A stretch of DNA of 64,000 nucleotides. It comes from Acidobacteriota bacterium (GTDB lineage: Bacteria; Acidobacteriota; Blastocatellia; Pyrinomonadales; Pyrinomonadaceae). The notes under the pieces were generated by a model. That model did no database searches. It was not told the DNA's origin and saw nothing but the letters and a program-made list of their open reading frames with translations. Location of the stretch: assembly GCA_020199775.1 (NCBI GenBank), contig JAIVJZ010000040.1:1-64000 (forward strand). The letters are read 5' to 3'. The position numbers and the translations under genes were made by a program. Position 1 is the stretch's first letter. Every line of letters begins with the position of its first letter. Shown one piece after another: positions 33,840 through 42,647 of the stretch.

Positions 33840-34619
33840 ATGAAACTCGTCGTTTTGGGATCGGGCACGTCCGTCCCGCACCCCGCGCGCGCCTCGTCGG
33901 CGCACTGGTTGGAGAGCGCTGGCGGCGGCACGCTGCTGCTCGACATCGGCGCGGCGACCGTCCTCCGCATGGCGCAGGAGAAACTGGACTGGGTGAACCT
34001 CGACGCCATCTGGATCAGCCACTTCCACCTCGACCACCTCGGCGGACTCTTCCCCTTCCTCTTCGGCACGAAGCACGCCCCCGACACGCAGGGGCGGCGC
34101 AAACCGCTCACCGTCTACGGGCCGCGCGGTTTGCGGAAACTCTTCGACGCCTTCGACGCGGCGGGCGGTTACAACCTGCTCAAGCAACCCTTCCCCGTCG
34201 AAATCCGCGAGGTCGCGCCGCGTTCGAGTTTTGACATCCTCCCCAACCTGCGCGCCGAAACTTTCTCGACGCCGCACACCGGCGAGAGCCTCGCCGTGAG
34301 ATTGACCGACCGCGACGACGACGCCTCGCTCGCCTTCACTTCAGACACGGGCTACACCGACGCGCTCGCCGCTTTCGCCGGAGAGGTTTCGCTTTTTCTC
34401 ATGGAGTGCTCCTTCTTCCGCGACAAGCCCGTCGAGCTTCATCTCGAACTTGCCGAAGCGATGCGACTCGCCGAACGCTCCGGCGCGCGCCGATGTATGC
34501 TCTCGCACCTCTACCCCGAATGGGACGCCGTTAATCTCGTCGCCGAAGCGAAGAAACTCTGGGGCGGCGACACAATCGAGGCGCGCGACGGATTACGGCT
34601 AGACATCACCAACGCTTAA
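33840..34619 (+). CDS. MBL-fold metal-dependent hydrolase (RNase Z/PhnP-like)
   Basis: A 259-residue protein starting MKLVVLGSGTSVP, the usual first strand of the RNase Z-like branch. The metal motif is ISHFHLDHLGG (about 58-68), with further ligands HTG (about 145), TSDTGY (about 169) and SHLYPEWD near the end. Such enzymes hydrolyse phosphodiester or related esters; the missing RNase Z exosite arm makes tRNA 3' processing unlikely. ATG 33840 is favoured over the in-frame 33819 because the fold begins there. It is divergent from bshB1. Confidence 0.85.
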   Translation: MKLVVLGSGTSVPHPARASSAHWLESAGGGTLLLDIGAATVLRMAQEKLDWVNLDAIWISHFHLDHLGGLFPFLFGTKHAPDTQGRRKPLTVYGPRGLRKLFDAFDAAGGYNLLKQPFPVEIREVAPRSSFDILPNLRAETFSTPHTGESLAVRLTDRDDDASLAFTSDTGYTDALAAFAGEVSLFLMECSFFRDKPVELHLELAEAMRLAERSGARRCMLSHLYPEWDAVNLVAEAKKLWGGDTIEARDGLRLDITNA

Positions 34620-34633
34620 ACGGTGCGAAAATT

Positions 34634-34939
34634 ATGAACGACCATTGGCCTTTCTCAGACCCTCCCAATGTGGCGACGATCACGACGACGAAGGTGCTCG
34701 ACGAAGACCATCCGATCCTGCTCGTTACCCATGACGAAGACGACGGCGGGTGGCAATTCCTCTGCGGCACGACCAACGACCCCGAAGACGGCAGAGTCGT
34801 GGGCTTGGATTGCATCTACAATCGCGATCCTACCGTCGCCGAATTATCTGACCTGCCGCTCGGGTGGCGGGCTTGGCGCGATGCGGTCGGCTTGCCGTGG
34901 CATCGTGAAGAGAGTCCCCCATATGAAGAAGAGGAATAG
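34634..34939 (+). CDS. small acidic hypothetical protein
   Basis: A 101-residue soluble, acidic protein: MNDHWPFSDPPNVATITTTK, then ILLVTHDEDDGGWQFLCG, and a tail rich in Glu. The pattern (a short N-terminal motif, a V-T/S-HDEDDGGWQF core, an L-x-x-LP-x-GW segment) recurs in small uncharacterised proteins sometimes found near toxin-immunity loci. I do not know a function. It starts 15 bp after the MBL gene and its end is close to the lipid kinase start, so the three are probably one transcript. Confidence 0.65.
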   Translation: MNDHWPFSDPPNVATITTTKVLDEDHPILLVTHDEDDGGWQFLCGTTNDPEDGRVVGLDCIYNRDPTVAELSDLPLGWRAWRDAVGLPWHREESPPYEEEE

Positions 34940-34952
34940 CGAACAGGCCAAC

Positions 34953-35879
34953 ATGAAATCACGTTTGATCATCAACCCCGTGTCCGGCACCGACAGCGCG
35001 CCGGATCACTTGCAGACCATCAACGCGGCCTTGCGCGCCGCGTTTGGCGAGATGGACATCGTGATGACCGTCGGCGCGAACGACGCGGCCGAGGCGGCCG
35101 AGGCGGCGGCGCGCGCAGGGGTCTATGACAGGTTGTTCGTGGCGGGCGGCGACGGCACTCTGAACGAAGTCGTCAACGGCGTCGGGCGCGTGGCGGGCGC
35201 GTTCGAGCGGATCACGTTCGGCCTCGTCCCGCTCGGCACGGGCAACGATTTCGCGAGCGCGCTCGGCCTGCCCGAAGAGATCGAGGCGGCAATCGAGATT
35301 CTCCTCGCCGGGCGCACGGTCTTGACCGACGTGGGCGATTTGAACAACCGCCGCTTCGTCAACGTCTCGGCGGGCGGCTTCATCGCCGAAGTCTCGGACG
35401 CGGTCAACCCGCAACTCAAGTCGGTCGCAGGCAAACTCGCCTACCTCGTCGGCGGCGCGCAGGTGCTCTTCGATTACGAACCCGTGCGCGCCGACGTGCG
35501 CCTCGTGGGCGACGACGGGCGCGCCGTCGAACGCACGCTCGACGTGCAGATGTTCGCCGTCTGCAACTCGCGCATGGTCGGCGGCGGGCGTCTCATCGCG
35601 CCGCACGCGCTGATCGACGACGGCCTGCTCGACGTGTGCCTCGTCGAAGCGATGCCCACGCTCGAATTCGTCGGCCTGCTGACGAGCGTCTCGTCGGGCG
35701 AACACCTCGCGGACGAGCGCGTCAGCTATTTTCGCGCGCGCCAACTCGAACTCAGCTTCGCGCGCACGATCAAGGTCAACACCGACGGCGAAGTGTTGGA
35801 GACAGACCACTGCCGCTACACGCTGCACCCACGCGCCGCGCGCTTCCTCGCCGGAGACGCGCCGTTCGCGGAGCAGTGA
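34953..35879 (+). CDS. lipid kinase, diacylglycerol kinase catalytic family (YegS-like)
   Basis: A 308-residue cytoplasmic or membrane-associated lipid kinase. The start is SRLIINPVSGTDSAPDHL and the nucleotide site is VAGGDGTLNEVVNG (about 63-76) with PLGTGNDFASALG (about 92). The C-terminal beta domain carries GGGRLIAPHALIDDGLLDV. It phosphorylates diacylglycerol or a related lipid. ATG 34953 is chosen; an in-frame ATG at 34923 overlaps the preceding gene. The stop TGA lies inside a GCAGTGA repeat arm. A second family member is at 47311. Confidence 0.85.
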   Translation: MKSRLIINPVSGTDSAPDHLQTINAALRAAFGEMDIVMTVGANDAAEAAEAAARAGVYDRLFVAGGDGTLNEVVNGVGRVAGAFERITFGLVPLGTGNDFASALGLPEEIEAAIEILLAGRTVLTDVGDLNNRRFVNVSAGGFIAEVSDAVNPQLKSVAGKLAYLVGGAQVLFDYEPVRADVRLVGDDGRAVERTLDVQMFAVCNSRMVGGGRLIAPHALIDDGLLDVCLVEAMPTLEFVGLLTSVSSGEHLADERVSYFRARQLELSFARTIKVNTDGEVLETDHCRYTLHPRAARFLAGDAPFAEQ

Positions 35880-36052
35880 GCAGTGAGCAGTGAGCAGTGA
35901 GCAGTGAGCAGCAAGTGGTGAGTAGTATTTTACGGCTGGAGGGGAGAATGGAAATCCTGACGGGCATTCCGACAAAGCATGACTCAGGCATCAGGGCGCG
36001 AGCCGGGCATCGCGCTTTTTACTGCTTACTGCTCGCAGCTTACTGCTCACTT
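35874..36052. repeat. GCAGTGA-family inverted repeat with right arm inside a coding region
   Basis: The left arm (35874-35926) is five tandem GCAGTGA heptamers and a variant, and starts within the lipid kinase stop. The right arm (about 36019-36052) has complementary TACTGCT and TTACTGC words and lies within the signal-peptide codons of the EEP gene. The spacing of nearly 95 bases makes a long-range pair. Confidence 0.75.
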
Positions 36053-36943
36053 CTCTTCCTCCCCTCCGCCGCCTGCGCGCAGAGGGTAACGCGGGCGGAC
36101 GGCCTCGCGGCATCGGCGGCGGCGGCCGCTTCAACGAGAGACGATGCGCGCCTGCTGGAAGTCGGGCGCGCGGAGAAGTTGAGCGAAGCCGCGTCGCCCG
36201 TCCCGCCCCCTGCGGAGATCAAGCTCGTCAGTTACAACATGCGCTGGCGCGGCGGAGAAGACTTGCGCGCACTCATCGAAGCATTGCGCGGCGACGCCGT
36301 GATCGGCGGCGCGTCCGTCATCGGCTTGCAGGAAGCCGACCGCCACCGCGCCCGCAGCGGCAACGTCAACACCGCCAAACTCATCGCCGACGCACTCGGC
36401 ATGCACTACGCGTGGGCTGCGCCGCCGCGCGCGGAAGGCGACGAAGAGGCGGAAGACGAAACGGGCGTCGCGCTCCTGAGCGTCTACCCGCTCGCGGACG
36501 CGGAGCGGATCGTCTTGCCGCACACGGGCCCCGGCGGTCGCAAGCGCGTCGCGCTCGGCGTGACCGTGCAATTCGACAAGACACGTCACTTGCGCGTCTA
36601 CACCGTCCACGCCGAGACGCGCTTGCGCCTCGCGCGGAAGACGGAGCAGTGGCGCGCCGTGCTCGACTCGCTCGACGCAAAGCACGCGAAAGAGACCCGC
36701 GCCGTCGTGCTCGGAGATTTCAACACCATCAAAGACAAGGACGTGCGCGCCGCCCGCCGCCTCTTCGCCGACGCGAACTTCTCCACGCCCTTCCCCGACG
36801 ACAAACCGACGTGGAAGACCCTCTTCGTCAAACTCAAACTCGACTGGCTCTGGCTGCGCGGCCTCGACGCGACCGGGCACGGCATCGCCCGCCACATCAA
36901 ATTCTCCGATCACTGGCCGCTGTGGGTGAAAGTGAAGTTGTGA
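35948..36943 (+). CDS. exported endonuclease/exonuclease/phosphatase (EEP) family protein
   Basis: A 331-residue EEP-fold hydrolase. The N-terminal hydrophobic stretch FYCLLLAAYCSLLFLPSAAC (residues 24-43) looks like a signal or anchor and is encoded by a heptamer repeat arm. The catalytic core has LVSYNMRWRGG (N), IGLQEADRHR (E), TVHAE, VVLGDFNTI (D-x-N) and FSDHWPLW (SDH). The family cleaves phosphodiester bonds or phosphate esters, possibly extracellular nucleic acid or lipid. GGAGGGGAG precedes ATG 35948; an earlier in-frame ATG at 35897 lies within the repeat. Confidence 0.8.
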   Translation: MEILTGIPTKHDSGIRARAGHRAFYCLLLAAYCSLLFLPSAACAQRVTRADGLAASAAAAASTRDDARLLEVGRAEKLSEAASPVPPPAEIKLVSYNMRWRGGEDLRALIEALRGDAVIGGASVIGLQEADRHRARSGNVNTAKLIADALGMHYAWAAPPRAEGDEEAEDETGVALLSVYPLADAERIVLPHTGPGGRKRVALGVTVQFDKTRHLRVYTVHAETRLRLARKTEQWRAVLDSLDAKHAKETRAVVLGDFNTIKDKDVRAARRLFADANFSTPFPDDKPTWKTLFVKLKLDWLWLRGLDATGHGIARHIKFSDHWPLWVKVKL

Positions 36944-36946
36944 AGG

Positions 36947-37003
36947 AGCCGTCAGCTATCAGCCAGACAGATTGAATTTGCTGAAAGCTGATGGCTGACG
37001 GCT
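36947..37003. repeat. AGCCGTC-family inverted repeat
   Basis: Arms 36947-36963 and 36987-37003 pair over 17 bp with one mismatch around a 23-base loop. It shares its words with the repeat at 26996. It starts 4 bp after the EEP stop. Confidence 0.75.
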
Positions 37004-37012
37004 AGAAAAGCA

Positions 37013-37046
37013 AAGAGGGCAGCGCTGTCCTTGCCACTGCCCTCTT
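37013..37046. terminator. hairpin terminator between convergent EEP and TolC genes
   Basis: AAGAGGGCAG pairs exactly with CTGCCCTCTT (10-bp stem, 14-base loop). A-rich and T-rich ends flank it, so it could act for both transcripts. Confidence 0.65.
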
Positions 37047-37072
37047 CGGCGCATGCGTTGACGGGGGAAAGG

Positions 37073-39274
37073 TCAGCGCACGCGAACCTGCACCTGATTG
37101 GCTTCGAGCGAGTTGCCGGTCGCGCGTTGCAGTTCGGCGACGGCCTTGTTGAGTTCGGTCTGCGCGCGCAGTTCGAGCCCGCGCGCGGCGGTGAGCGCGT
37201 TCTGGCGTTCGAGGACGAGGAAGAAAGTCGATTGCCCGGACTCGAACTTGCGCTGCTCGCTGGCGTACTGCTGCTCGGTCGCGCTGCGCTGGACGGCCGC
37301 CGCGCGCAGCCGCGCCTCGGCCGTGCGCGTCACCTGCAAGGCGTTGCGCACGTCCACCTGAATCAACTGTTCGAGTTGTTCGCGCTGCACGCGAATGCGG
37401 TCGCGCTCGACGAGCGTGCGGCCGAGTTGCGCTTCGGCCGTGCGGTTGCGCAGAGGCAGATTGAGTTGCACGCCGACGCGGAAGTTGTTGAAGCGGTTCG
37501 CGCCGAGATTGGCGAGCGACTGGCCGTAGCCGCCGACGAGCGTGCCGGGTATGGTCTGCTGCGGCGGCGCGGCGAGCAGCGGCAGATCGTCCTGACCCGG
37601 TAGGCGGTTGATGATCTCCGTCAGTTCGTTGATGCGCGTGCGCGCCAGATCGGTTGACGCGCTGAACGGGTTGACGCTCGTTGTGGGATCGAACGCGCCC
37701 GCGAGGCCGACCGCGCCGTACGTGCCGACGAGATCAACCTGCGGCTTCGTCGCCTCGCGCGCGAGCCGCTGGTCGAGCAAGTTGATCTCGCGCTGAACGT
37801 CCGACTGTTGCAGTTCGGGGCGGGCGGTGAGCGCGGCCTGCATCGCGTCTTCGAGCGCGACCACGGGCGGCTGCGCGTCAACCGTGTCCGTCGGCACGAG
37901 CGCAACCCGCCACACTTCCGACTGCCGGTTCTCCGCGATCAAATTCTTCAGAGCGTTCTCCGCGCGTCCCACCTCGTCGAGCGCGACATAGACGTTCTGC
38001 TCGAAGTTCGCCACCTGCGCTTCGGCCGCCACGATGTCAATCGGCGCGAGTTGTCCTTCGGCCACGAGACGCCGGTTGTGTTCGAGTTGCGTGCGCGCGT
38101 CGCGCGCCGAGTCGCGCTGGATTTGCAGGTTGCGCAAGGAGAAGACCAAATCCCAGTAGGCGCGTTGCACCCCCGTAATGGTCTCGATGGCGCGCTGGCG
38201 AAACTGCGCGTCGGTGAGGCTCAAATTCTTCTTCGCGATCTCGATCTGGCGGCGCGTGGCGTCGAACCGCAAGCCGCGCAGGAGCGGCTGCGCGTAGGTT
38301 AAAGAGAAGGCCGTCGGGTATTGCGGGTTGAGCGCGTTGAAGAGGCTGTTGGTCGTCTGGCGGCTGCTCGAAAAGTCGAAGCGATAGTTGCCGCCGCCCT
38401 GCGGGCTGAGACCCTCGAAGCGCATCGTGCCGCCGAAACCGGACTGTGTGACCGCGCCGCCCTCGCCGCCGCTCAGGAAACTGGCGACGGGCGTTTTGCT
38501 GCGTTCGTAAAAAGTCGAGGTGTTGAAGCGCGGGTCGTATGCGCCGCGCGCGGCGGTCAGGTCGAACTCGGCGGCGCGCACGTTCGTCCGCGCCACTTCG
38601 ATGTCCTTGCCGTTTTGCAAGGCCAGTTCGATGGCCTCGCGGAGTGTGAGCGGCCGCTGCTCCGCCATGTTGACGCCCACGCGTTCGAGCGCGGGGAGCG
38701 TCGCGCCGAGCGTCGCGCGGAAGTCGGGCGCGACCGACGGCACGGCGAGAGACGACTCGGCCGGGGCGTTCGACGGCGTGACGATCTGCGGCGAGGGCGA
38801 CACGGTTTGCGTTTCACCCGCCGCAGGGGTCGCGCCCGGCAACTGCGGCGTCCGGATCAATTCGGGAGCCGGTTGCGGCGACGATGCGGCGTTCGTCTGC
38901 GGCGTCGGTTCGGGAGGCGGCTGCGGCGTCGGCGCGAGGTTCGGCAGCGGCGTCGGCGCGACGACCGGGAGCGGCGTCGGCATAGGCGTCTGAGCAGGAG
39001 CGGGCGTCGCCTGCGGCTCCGGCGCGTCCGGCGACCGCCGGAGCCGCGCGGCCACGCCCTGCTGCGGTTGCCGCGACGTAAATGCGCCCGCGAGCGCGCC
39101 CATCAGGGGCACGTCCGAGGACTGCACTTCTTGCGCCGACGCGGGCTGCGCGGCCACGGGGTCAATCGAATTTTGCCGCGCGCCCGCACGCTCCTGTCCC
39201 GACGTTGCAGCCGTCAGTCCGCAGGCGAGCAATAGCGCGAGCGCGAAAACCTTTTTTGTCAGATGATGATTCAT
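37073..39274 (-). CDS. outer-membrane efflux protein of the TolC family
   Basis: The outer-membrane channel of the first efflux cluster, 733 residues. Signal peptide about 1-25. A long Pro/Thr/Gln-rich linker (about 40-200) is unusual for the family. Two OEP domains follow, with long coiled helices such as DAQFRQRAIETITGVQRAYW and LRNLQIQRDSARDARTQLEH, and a last strand phase ending SLEANQVQVRVR. ATG 39274 is chosen over 39313, which lies inside the RND gene. It is last in the TetR-MFP-RND-TolC cluster, 35 bp after the pump gene. Confidence 0.9.
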   Translation of the reverse strand: MNHHLTKKVFALALLLACGLTAATSGQERAGARQNSIDPVAAQPASAQEVQSSDVPLMGALAGAFTSRQPQQGVAARLRRSPDAPEPQATPAPAQTPMPTPLPVVAPTPLPNLAPTPQPPPEPTPQTNAASSPQPAPELIRTPQLPGATPAAGETQTVSPSPQIVTPSNAPAESSLAVPSVAPDFRATLGATLPALERVGVNMAEQRPLTLREAIELALQNGKDIEVARTNVRAAEFDLTAARGAYDPRFNTSTFYERSKTPVASFLSGGEGGAVTQSGFGGTMRFEGLSPQGGGNYRFDFSSSRQTTNSLFNALNPQYPTAFSLTYAQPLLRGLRFDATRRQIEIAKKNLSLTDAQFRQRAIETITGVQRAYWDLVFSLRNLQIQRDSARDARTQLEHNRRLVAEGQLAPIDIVAAEAQVANFEQNVYVALDEVGRAENALKNLIAENRQSEVWRVALVPTDTVDAQPPVVALEDAMQAALTARPELQQSDVQREINLLDQRLAREATKPQVDLVGTYGAVGLAGAFDPTTSVNPFSASTDLARTRINELTEIINRLPGQDDLPLLAAPPQQTIPGTLVGGYGQSLANLGANRFNNFRVGVQLNLPLRNRTAEAQLGRTLVERDRIRVQREQLEQLIQVDVRNALQVTRTAEARLRAAAVQRSATEQQYASEQRKFESGQSTFFLVLERQNALTAARGLELRAQTELNKAVAELQRATGNSLEANQVQVRVR

Positions 39275-39309
39275 GAGTGCGAACCGTGAAGTTAAAATTC
39301 CCGTTGTGC

Positions 39310-42300
39310 TCAAAACTTATTAGTGATCGTCCCGGCCGCCGTGGCCGTGCGCCGACGCGCCCACGCGAACGCGCCGCCGAGGCGCGCGCCCATGCGACCG
39401 AACACGCGGCTGCGTGCGAGATCGTCGAAGAGCGAATAGAAGACCGGCACGGCCAGCAGCGTCAGCAGCAGGCACAAGCTTTGCCCGCCGACGACGAGCA
39501 CGCCGATGGAACGGTTCGTGCCCGAACCCGGCCCGCTGGAGATGACGAGCGGCATCATGCCCGCGACGAGCGCGATGGTCGTCATCAAAATCGGGCGCAG
39601 GCGGTCGCGGTTCGCCTGAATGATGGCGTCGAACCTGTCCAGACCTTTCGCGCGCAGTTCGTTCGTGTGATCGATCTGCAAGATGGCGTTCTTCTTCACG
39701 ACGCCGAAGAGCAGGAGCAGGCCGAGGCCGGAAAAGATGTTGACCGTCTGCCCCGTCAAGAGCAGCGAGAGGATGCCGAACGGGATGGCGAGCGGCAGCG
39801 TCAACAGGATCGTCACCGGGTGGATGAACGACTCGAACTGCGCCGCGAGCACCATGTACATGAAGATGAACGAGAGCGTGATGGCGAGCAGGAAGTAGCC
39901 GCCCGCGCGCCCCAACTCTTTCGAGCGGCCGACGAGGCCGGTCTGGTAGCCCGCTTCCAGATTCATCCCCCGCACCGCGTTGTCCAAGTCGGCCAGCACC
40001 GCCGACTGCGAGCCGCCCGGCGCGACGTTGGCCGTCAGAGTCACCTGCCGCTGCCGGTTCAGGCGATCAATCGCCGAGGGGCCGCTGCCCTCTTCGACGC
40101 GCACGAGGTTGTCGAGACTGACGAGGCCGAGTTTCGCGGAGGGCGCGAACAGGCGCGACAACTCCTCTTTATTCGCGCGCGCGGAGCCGATGGCGCGCAG
40201 GCGCACGTCGTACTGATCCGTGCCCTGATTGAACGTGGAAACTTTCTGCCCCGCGACCATCGTGTTCAGCGACTGCGCGATGTCGCCGACGCGCACGCCG
40301 AGGTCGGCCGCCCGCGCGCGGTCGATTTCGACGCGCAGTTCCGGCTTGCCCGCGATGAGCGACGAGTCGAGGTCAACCACGTCGGGGAGCGTGTGCATCC
40401 GTTTGAGCAGTTCGTCGGAATACTTCGTGAGCGTTTGCAGGTCGGGGCCCGCGATCATGTATTGAATGTCGGCGTTGCGCTGGCCGCCGCCGGAGATGGC
40501 CTGCACCTGCCCGATGTTCGTGCGCAACTCCGGCGGGTATTTCTGCAACAACTCGCGCGCTTTCACCATCAACTCGGTCTGCGACAAATCGCGTTCGTCG
40601 AGCGGCGCGAGGCGGACGTAGACGTTCGCGCTGTTGACGAGTTGCTGGCGGTCGCCGCCGATGGTGACGAGCGTGTCGGTGACGCCCGGCAGGGTGCGCA
40701 CGTCCCGCGCGATGCGTTCGACCAGCGTCGAAGTGGAGGCGAGCGTCGCGACAATCGCCCAGCGGTGACCCATCGACCACTTGAGCATCGACGTGTAGGC
40801 GCGATCCACCGGGCGGTAGAAACGCCCTTCCTTCGAGTTGTGCGCCTTGTTCGCCTCGTTAGGTAGGGGCGTGGCTTGTCCTTCCTGCCCGTTCTCTTCG
40901 GCCGCCGCCGCGCGGGCATGGACGAGCCCCGCCCCCACGGTCGCTTCGGCGTCCTCGCCCGTCTCCATTCGTTTGTCGGGCGCGCCCGCCACCACGCGCG
41001 ATTCGTCGGCCAGAAGCGCGGACGCGTCGCCCTCGGAAGGCGCGCTCCCCACGCCGGGCGAGACGCTTTGCGGCTTCTTGCGTTTGATGAAACGCGCGGC
41101 GAGCATCGGCGTCAGCGTGAACGAAACGATCAGCGAGACGGCGACGGCGAACGAGGCCGTCAACCCGAACGAGGACATGAAGCGGCCGACGATGCCGCCC
41201 ATGAAGCCGACGGGGAGAAACACCGCGAGCAAGCTGAGCGTCGTCGCCATGACGGCCAGACCGATCTCGCGCGTGCCCTCAATCGCCGCTTGGAACGGCG
41301 GCATCCCCTTCTCTTCGATGAAGCGATAGATGTTCTCTAAGACGACGATGGCGTCGTCGATCACGATGCCGACCATCAGCGTCAGCGCGAGCATCGTGAT
41401 CATGTTCAGGGTGTAGCCGAGCGCGGCCATCAGCCCGAAGGTGGCGATGATCGAGGTCGGGATGGCGAGCCCGGCGATGATCGTCGAGCGGAAGTTCCAG
41501 AGGAAGACGAAGACGACGATGGCCGCGAGGATGCTGCCCTCGACGAGGTGCGTCTGGATCGACTCGACCGCCGCCTTGATGAAGATGGACGAGTCGCCGA
41601 TGACTTGAGTGCGGACGTTCGCGGGCAGCGTCGGCTTGATCTCTTCCAGACGCGCTTTGATCTCGTCGGCGACGGCGACCGTGTTCGTGCCCGACTGCTT
41701 GGCGACGATGAGCGTCACGGCCGGTTCGCCGTTCAGGCGCGCGCTGGTGCGCAGTTCCTCCGAGCCGTCTTCGGCGTAACCGATGTCGCTGAGTTTGACG
41801 GGGTAATTGCCGCGCGTCGAGACGGCGATGTGGTTGAAGTCGGACGGGTTCGTGATGCGCCCCAGAGTGCGCACGGTGAGTTCGCGCGAGCCTTCGTCCA
41901 CGCGCCCGCCGGGCACTTCCAGATTTTGCAGGCGCACGGCCGCGGCCACTTCGGGCACGGTCACGCCAAAGGCGCGCATCTTGTCCGGGTCGAGTTTGAG
42001 TTGAATCTCGCGGCGGCTGCCGCCGACGATGGTCACGTTGCCGACGCCGTTGATGCTCTCGATGCGCTCCTTGATCCCCTTGTCGGCGATCTCCGTCACC
42101 TCGCGCAGACTGCGGGGCGCGCTGACGGCGATGCGCAGGACGGGCGCGGCGTCCGTGTCGAGCTTTTGGATGACCGGCTCTTCCGCCGTCTCCGGCAGGT
42201 CGGGCACGACGAGGTTGATCTTGTCGCGCACCTCCTGCGCCGCGATGTCGGCGTTCTTGTCGAGCAGGAATTGGACGAAGACCTGCGAGACCCCTTCGAC

Positions 42301-42555
42301 GGAAGTCGAGCGCAGTTCGTCTATGCCGCTGATGGTGTTGACGGCCGCCTCGATCTTGTCCGTCACTTCGGTCTCGATCTCGCGGGGCGACGCGCCGGGG
42401 TTGACGACCGAGATCGTGATCGTCGGGAAGTCGATCTTCGGAAACAGATCGACGCCGAGCGAGAAGAACGAGAAGATGCCCACCACCGTCAGCGACAAAA
42501 TCAACATCGTCGCGAAGACGGGACGGCGGACGCATATTTCAGCTAACTTTTGCAT
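39310..42555 (-). CDS. RND efflux transporter (HAE1/AcrB type) with internal deletion
   Basis: A proton-driven inner-membrane pump of 1081 residues, starting MQKLAEICVRRPVFATMLIL. The proton-relay helix TLMVGIVIDDAIVVLENIYR and the porter domains are present. Compared with the second pump (59260-62628), about 39 residues are missing between HRWAIVATLA and STSTLVERIARDV (near 40740). The gap removes most of transmembrane helix 7 and the start of the following porter subdomain (the FLP-DEDES and GTSLA region). A hydrophilic insert of about 80 residues precedes that point. The deletion is in frame, so protein may be made but is unlikely to pump. Confidence 0.9.
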   Translation of the reverse strand: MQKLAEICVRRPVFATMLILSLTVVGIFSFFSLGVDLFPKIDFPTITISVVNPGASPREIETEVTDKIEAAVNTISGIDELRSTSVEGVSQVFVQFLLDKNADIAAQEVRDKINLVVPDLPETAEEPVIQKLDTDAAPVLRIAVSAPRSLREVTEIADKGIKERIESINGVGNVTIVGGSRREIQLKLDPDKMRAFGVTVPEVAAAVRLQNLEVPGGRVDEGSRELTVRTLGRITNPSDFNHIAVSTRGNYPVKLSDIGYAEDGSEELRTSARLNGEPAVTLIVAKQSGTNTVAVADEIKARLEEIKPTLPANVRTQVIGDSSIFIKAAVESIQTHLVEGSILAAIVVFVFLWNFRSTIIAGLAIPTSIIATFGLMAALGYTLNMITMLALTLMVGIVIDDAIVVLENIYRFIEEKGMPPFQAAIEGTREIGLAVMATTLSLLAVFLPVGFMGGIVGRFMSSFGLTASFAVAVSLIVSFTLTPMLAARFIKRKKPQSVSPGVGSAPSEGDASALLADESRVVAGAPDKRMETGEDAEATVGAGLVHARAAAAEENGQEGQATPLPNEANKAHNSKEGRFYRPVDRAYTSMLKWSMGHRWAIVATLASTSTLVERIARDVRTLPGVTDTLVTIGGDRQQLVNSANVYVRLAPLDERDLSQTELMVKARELLQKYPPELRTNIGQVQAISGGGQRNADIQYMIAGPDLQTLTKYSDELLKRMHTLPDVVDLDSSLIAGKPELRVEIDRARAADLGVRVGDIAQSLNTMVAGQKVSTFNQGTDQYDVRLRAIGSARANKEELSRLFAPSAKLGLVSLDNLVRVEEGSGPSAIDRLNRQRQVTLTANVAPGGSQSAVLADLDNAVRGMNLEAGYQTGLVGRSKELGRAGGYFLLAITLSFIFMYMVLAAQFESFIHPVTILLTLPLAIPFGILSLLLTGQTVNIFSGLGLLLLFGVVKKNAILQIDHTNELRAKGLDRFDAIIQANRDRLRPILMTTIALVAGMMPLVISSGPGSGTNRSIGVLVVGGQSLCLLLTLLAVPVFYSLFDDLARSRVFGRMGARLGGAFAWARRRTATAAGTITNKF

Positions 42556-42560
42556 CGCTT

Positions 42561-42645
42561 TTAAGTTTCAAGTTTCAGGTTTCAAGTTTCAGGTCTGAGG
42601 TTTCCCGGTTCTTTAACTTGAACCCTGAAACCTTCAACTTGAAAC
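42561..42645. repeat. TTTCAAG/TTTCAGG-family inverted repeat
   Basis: Left arm TTTCAAG/TTTCAGG words at 42561-42595; right arm CTTGAAC, CCTGAAA and CTTGAAA words at 42615-42645. It lies between the RND start and the MFP stop codon, inside the operon. Confidence 0.75.
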
Positions 42646-42647
42646 TC

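Noticed and set aside
39277..42546. Long plus-strand frames opposite the RND pump
   Set aside because: Composition is Arg/Asp/His-rich without motifs, and the minus strand encodes a clear pump.
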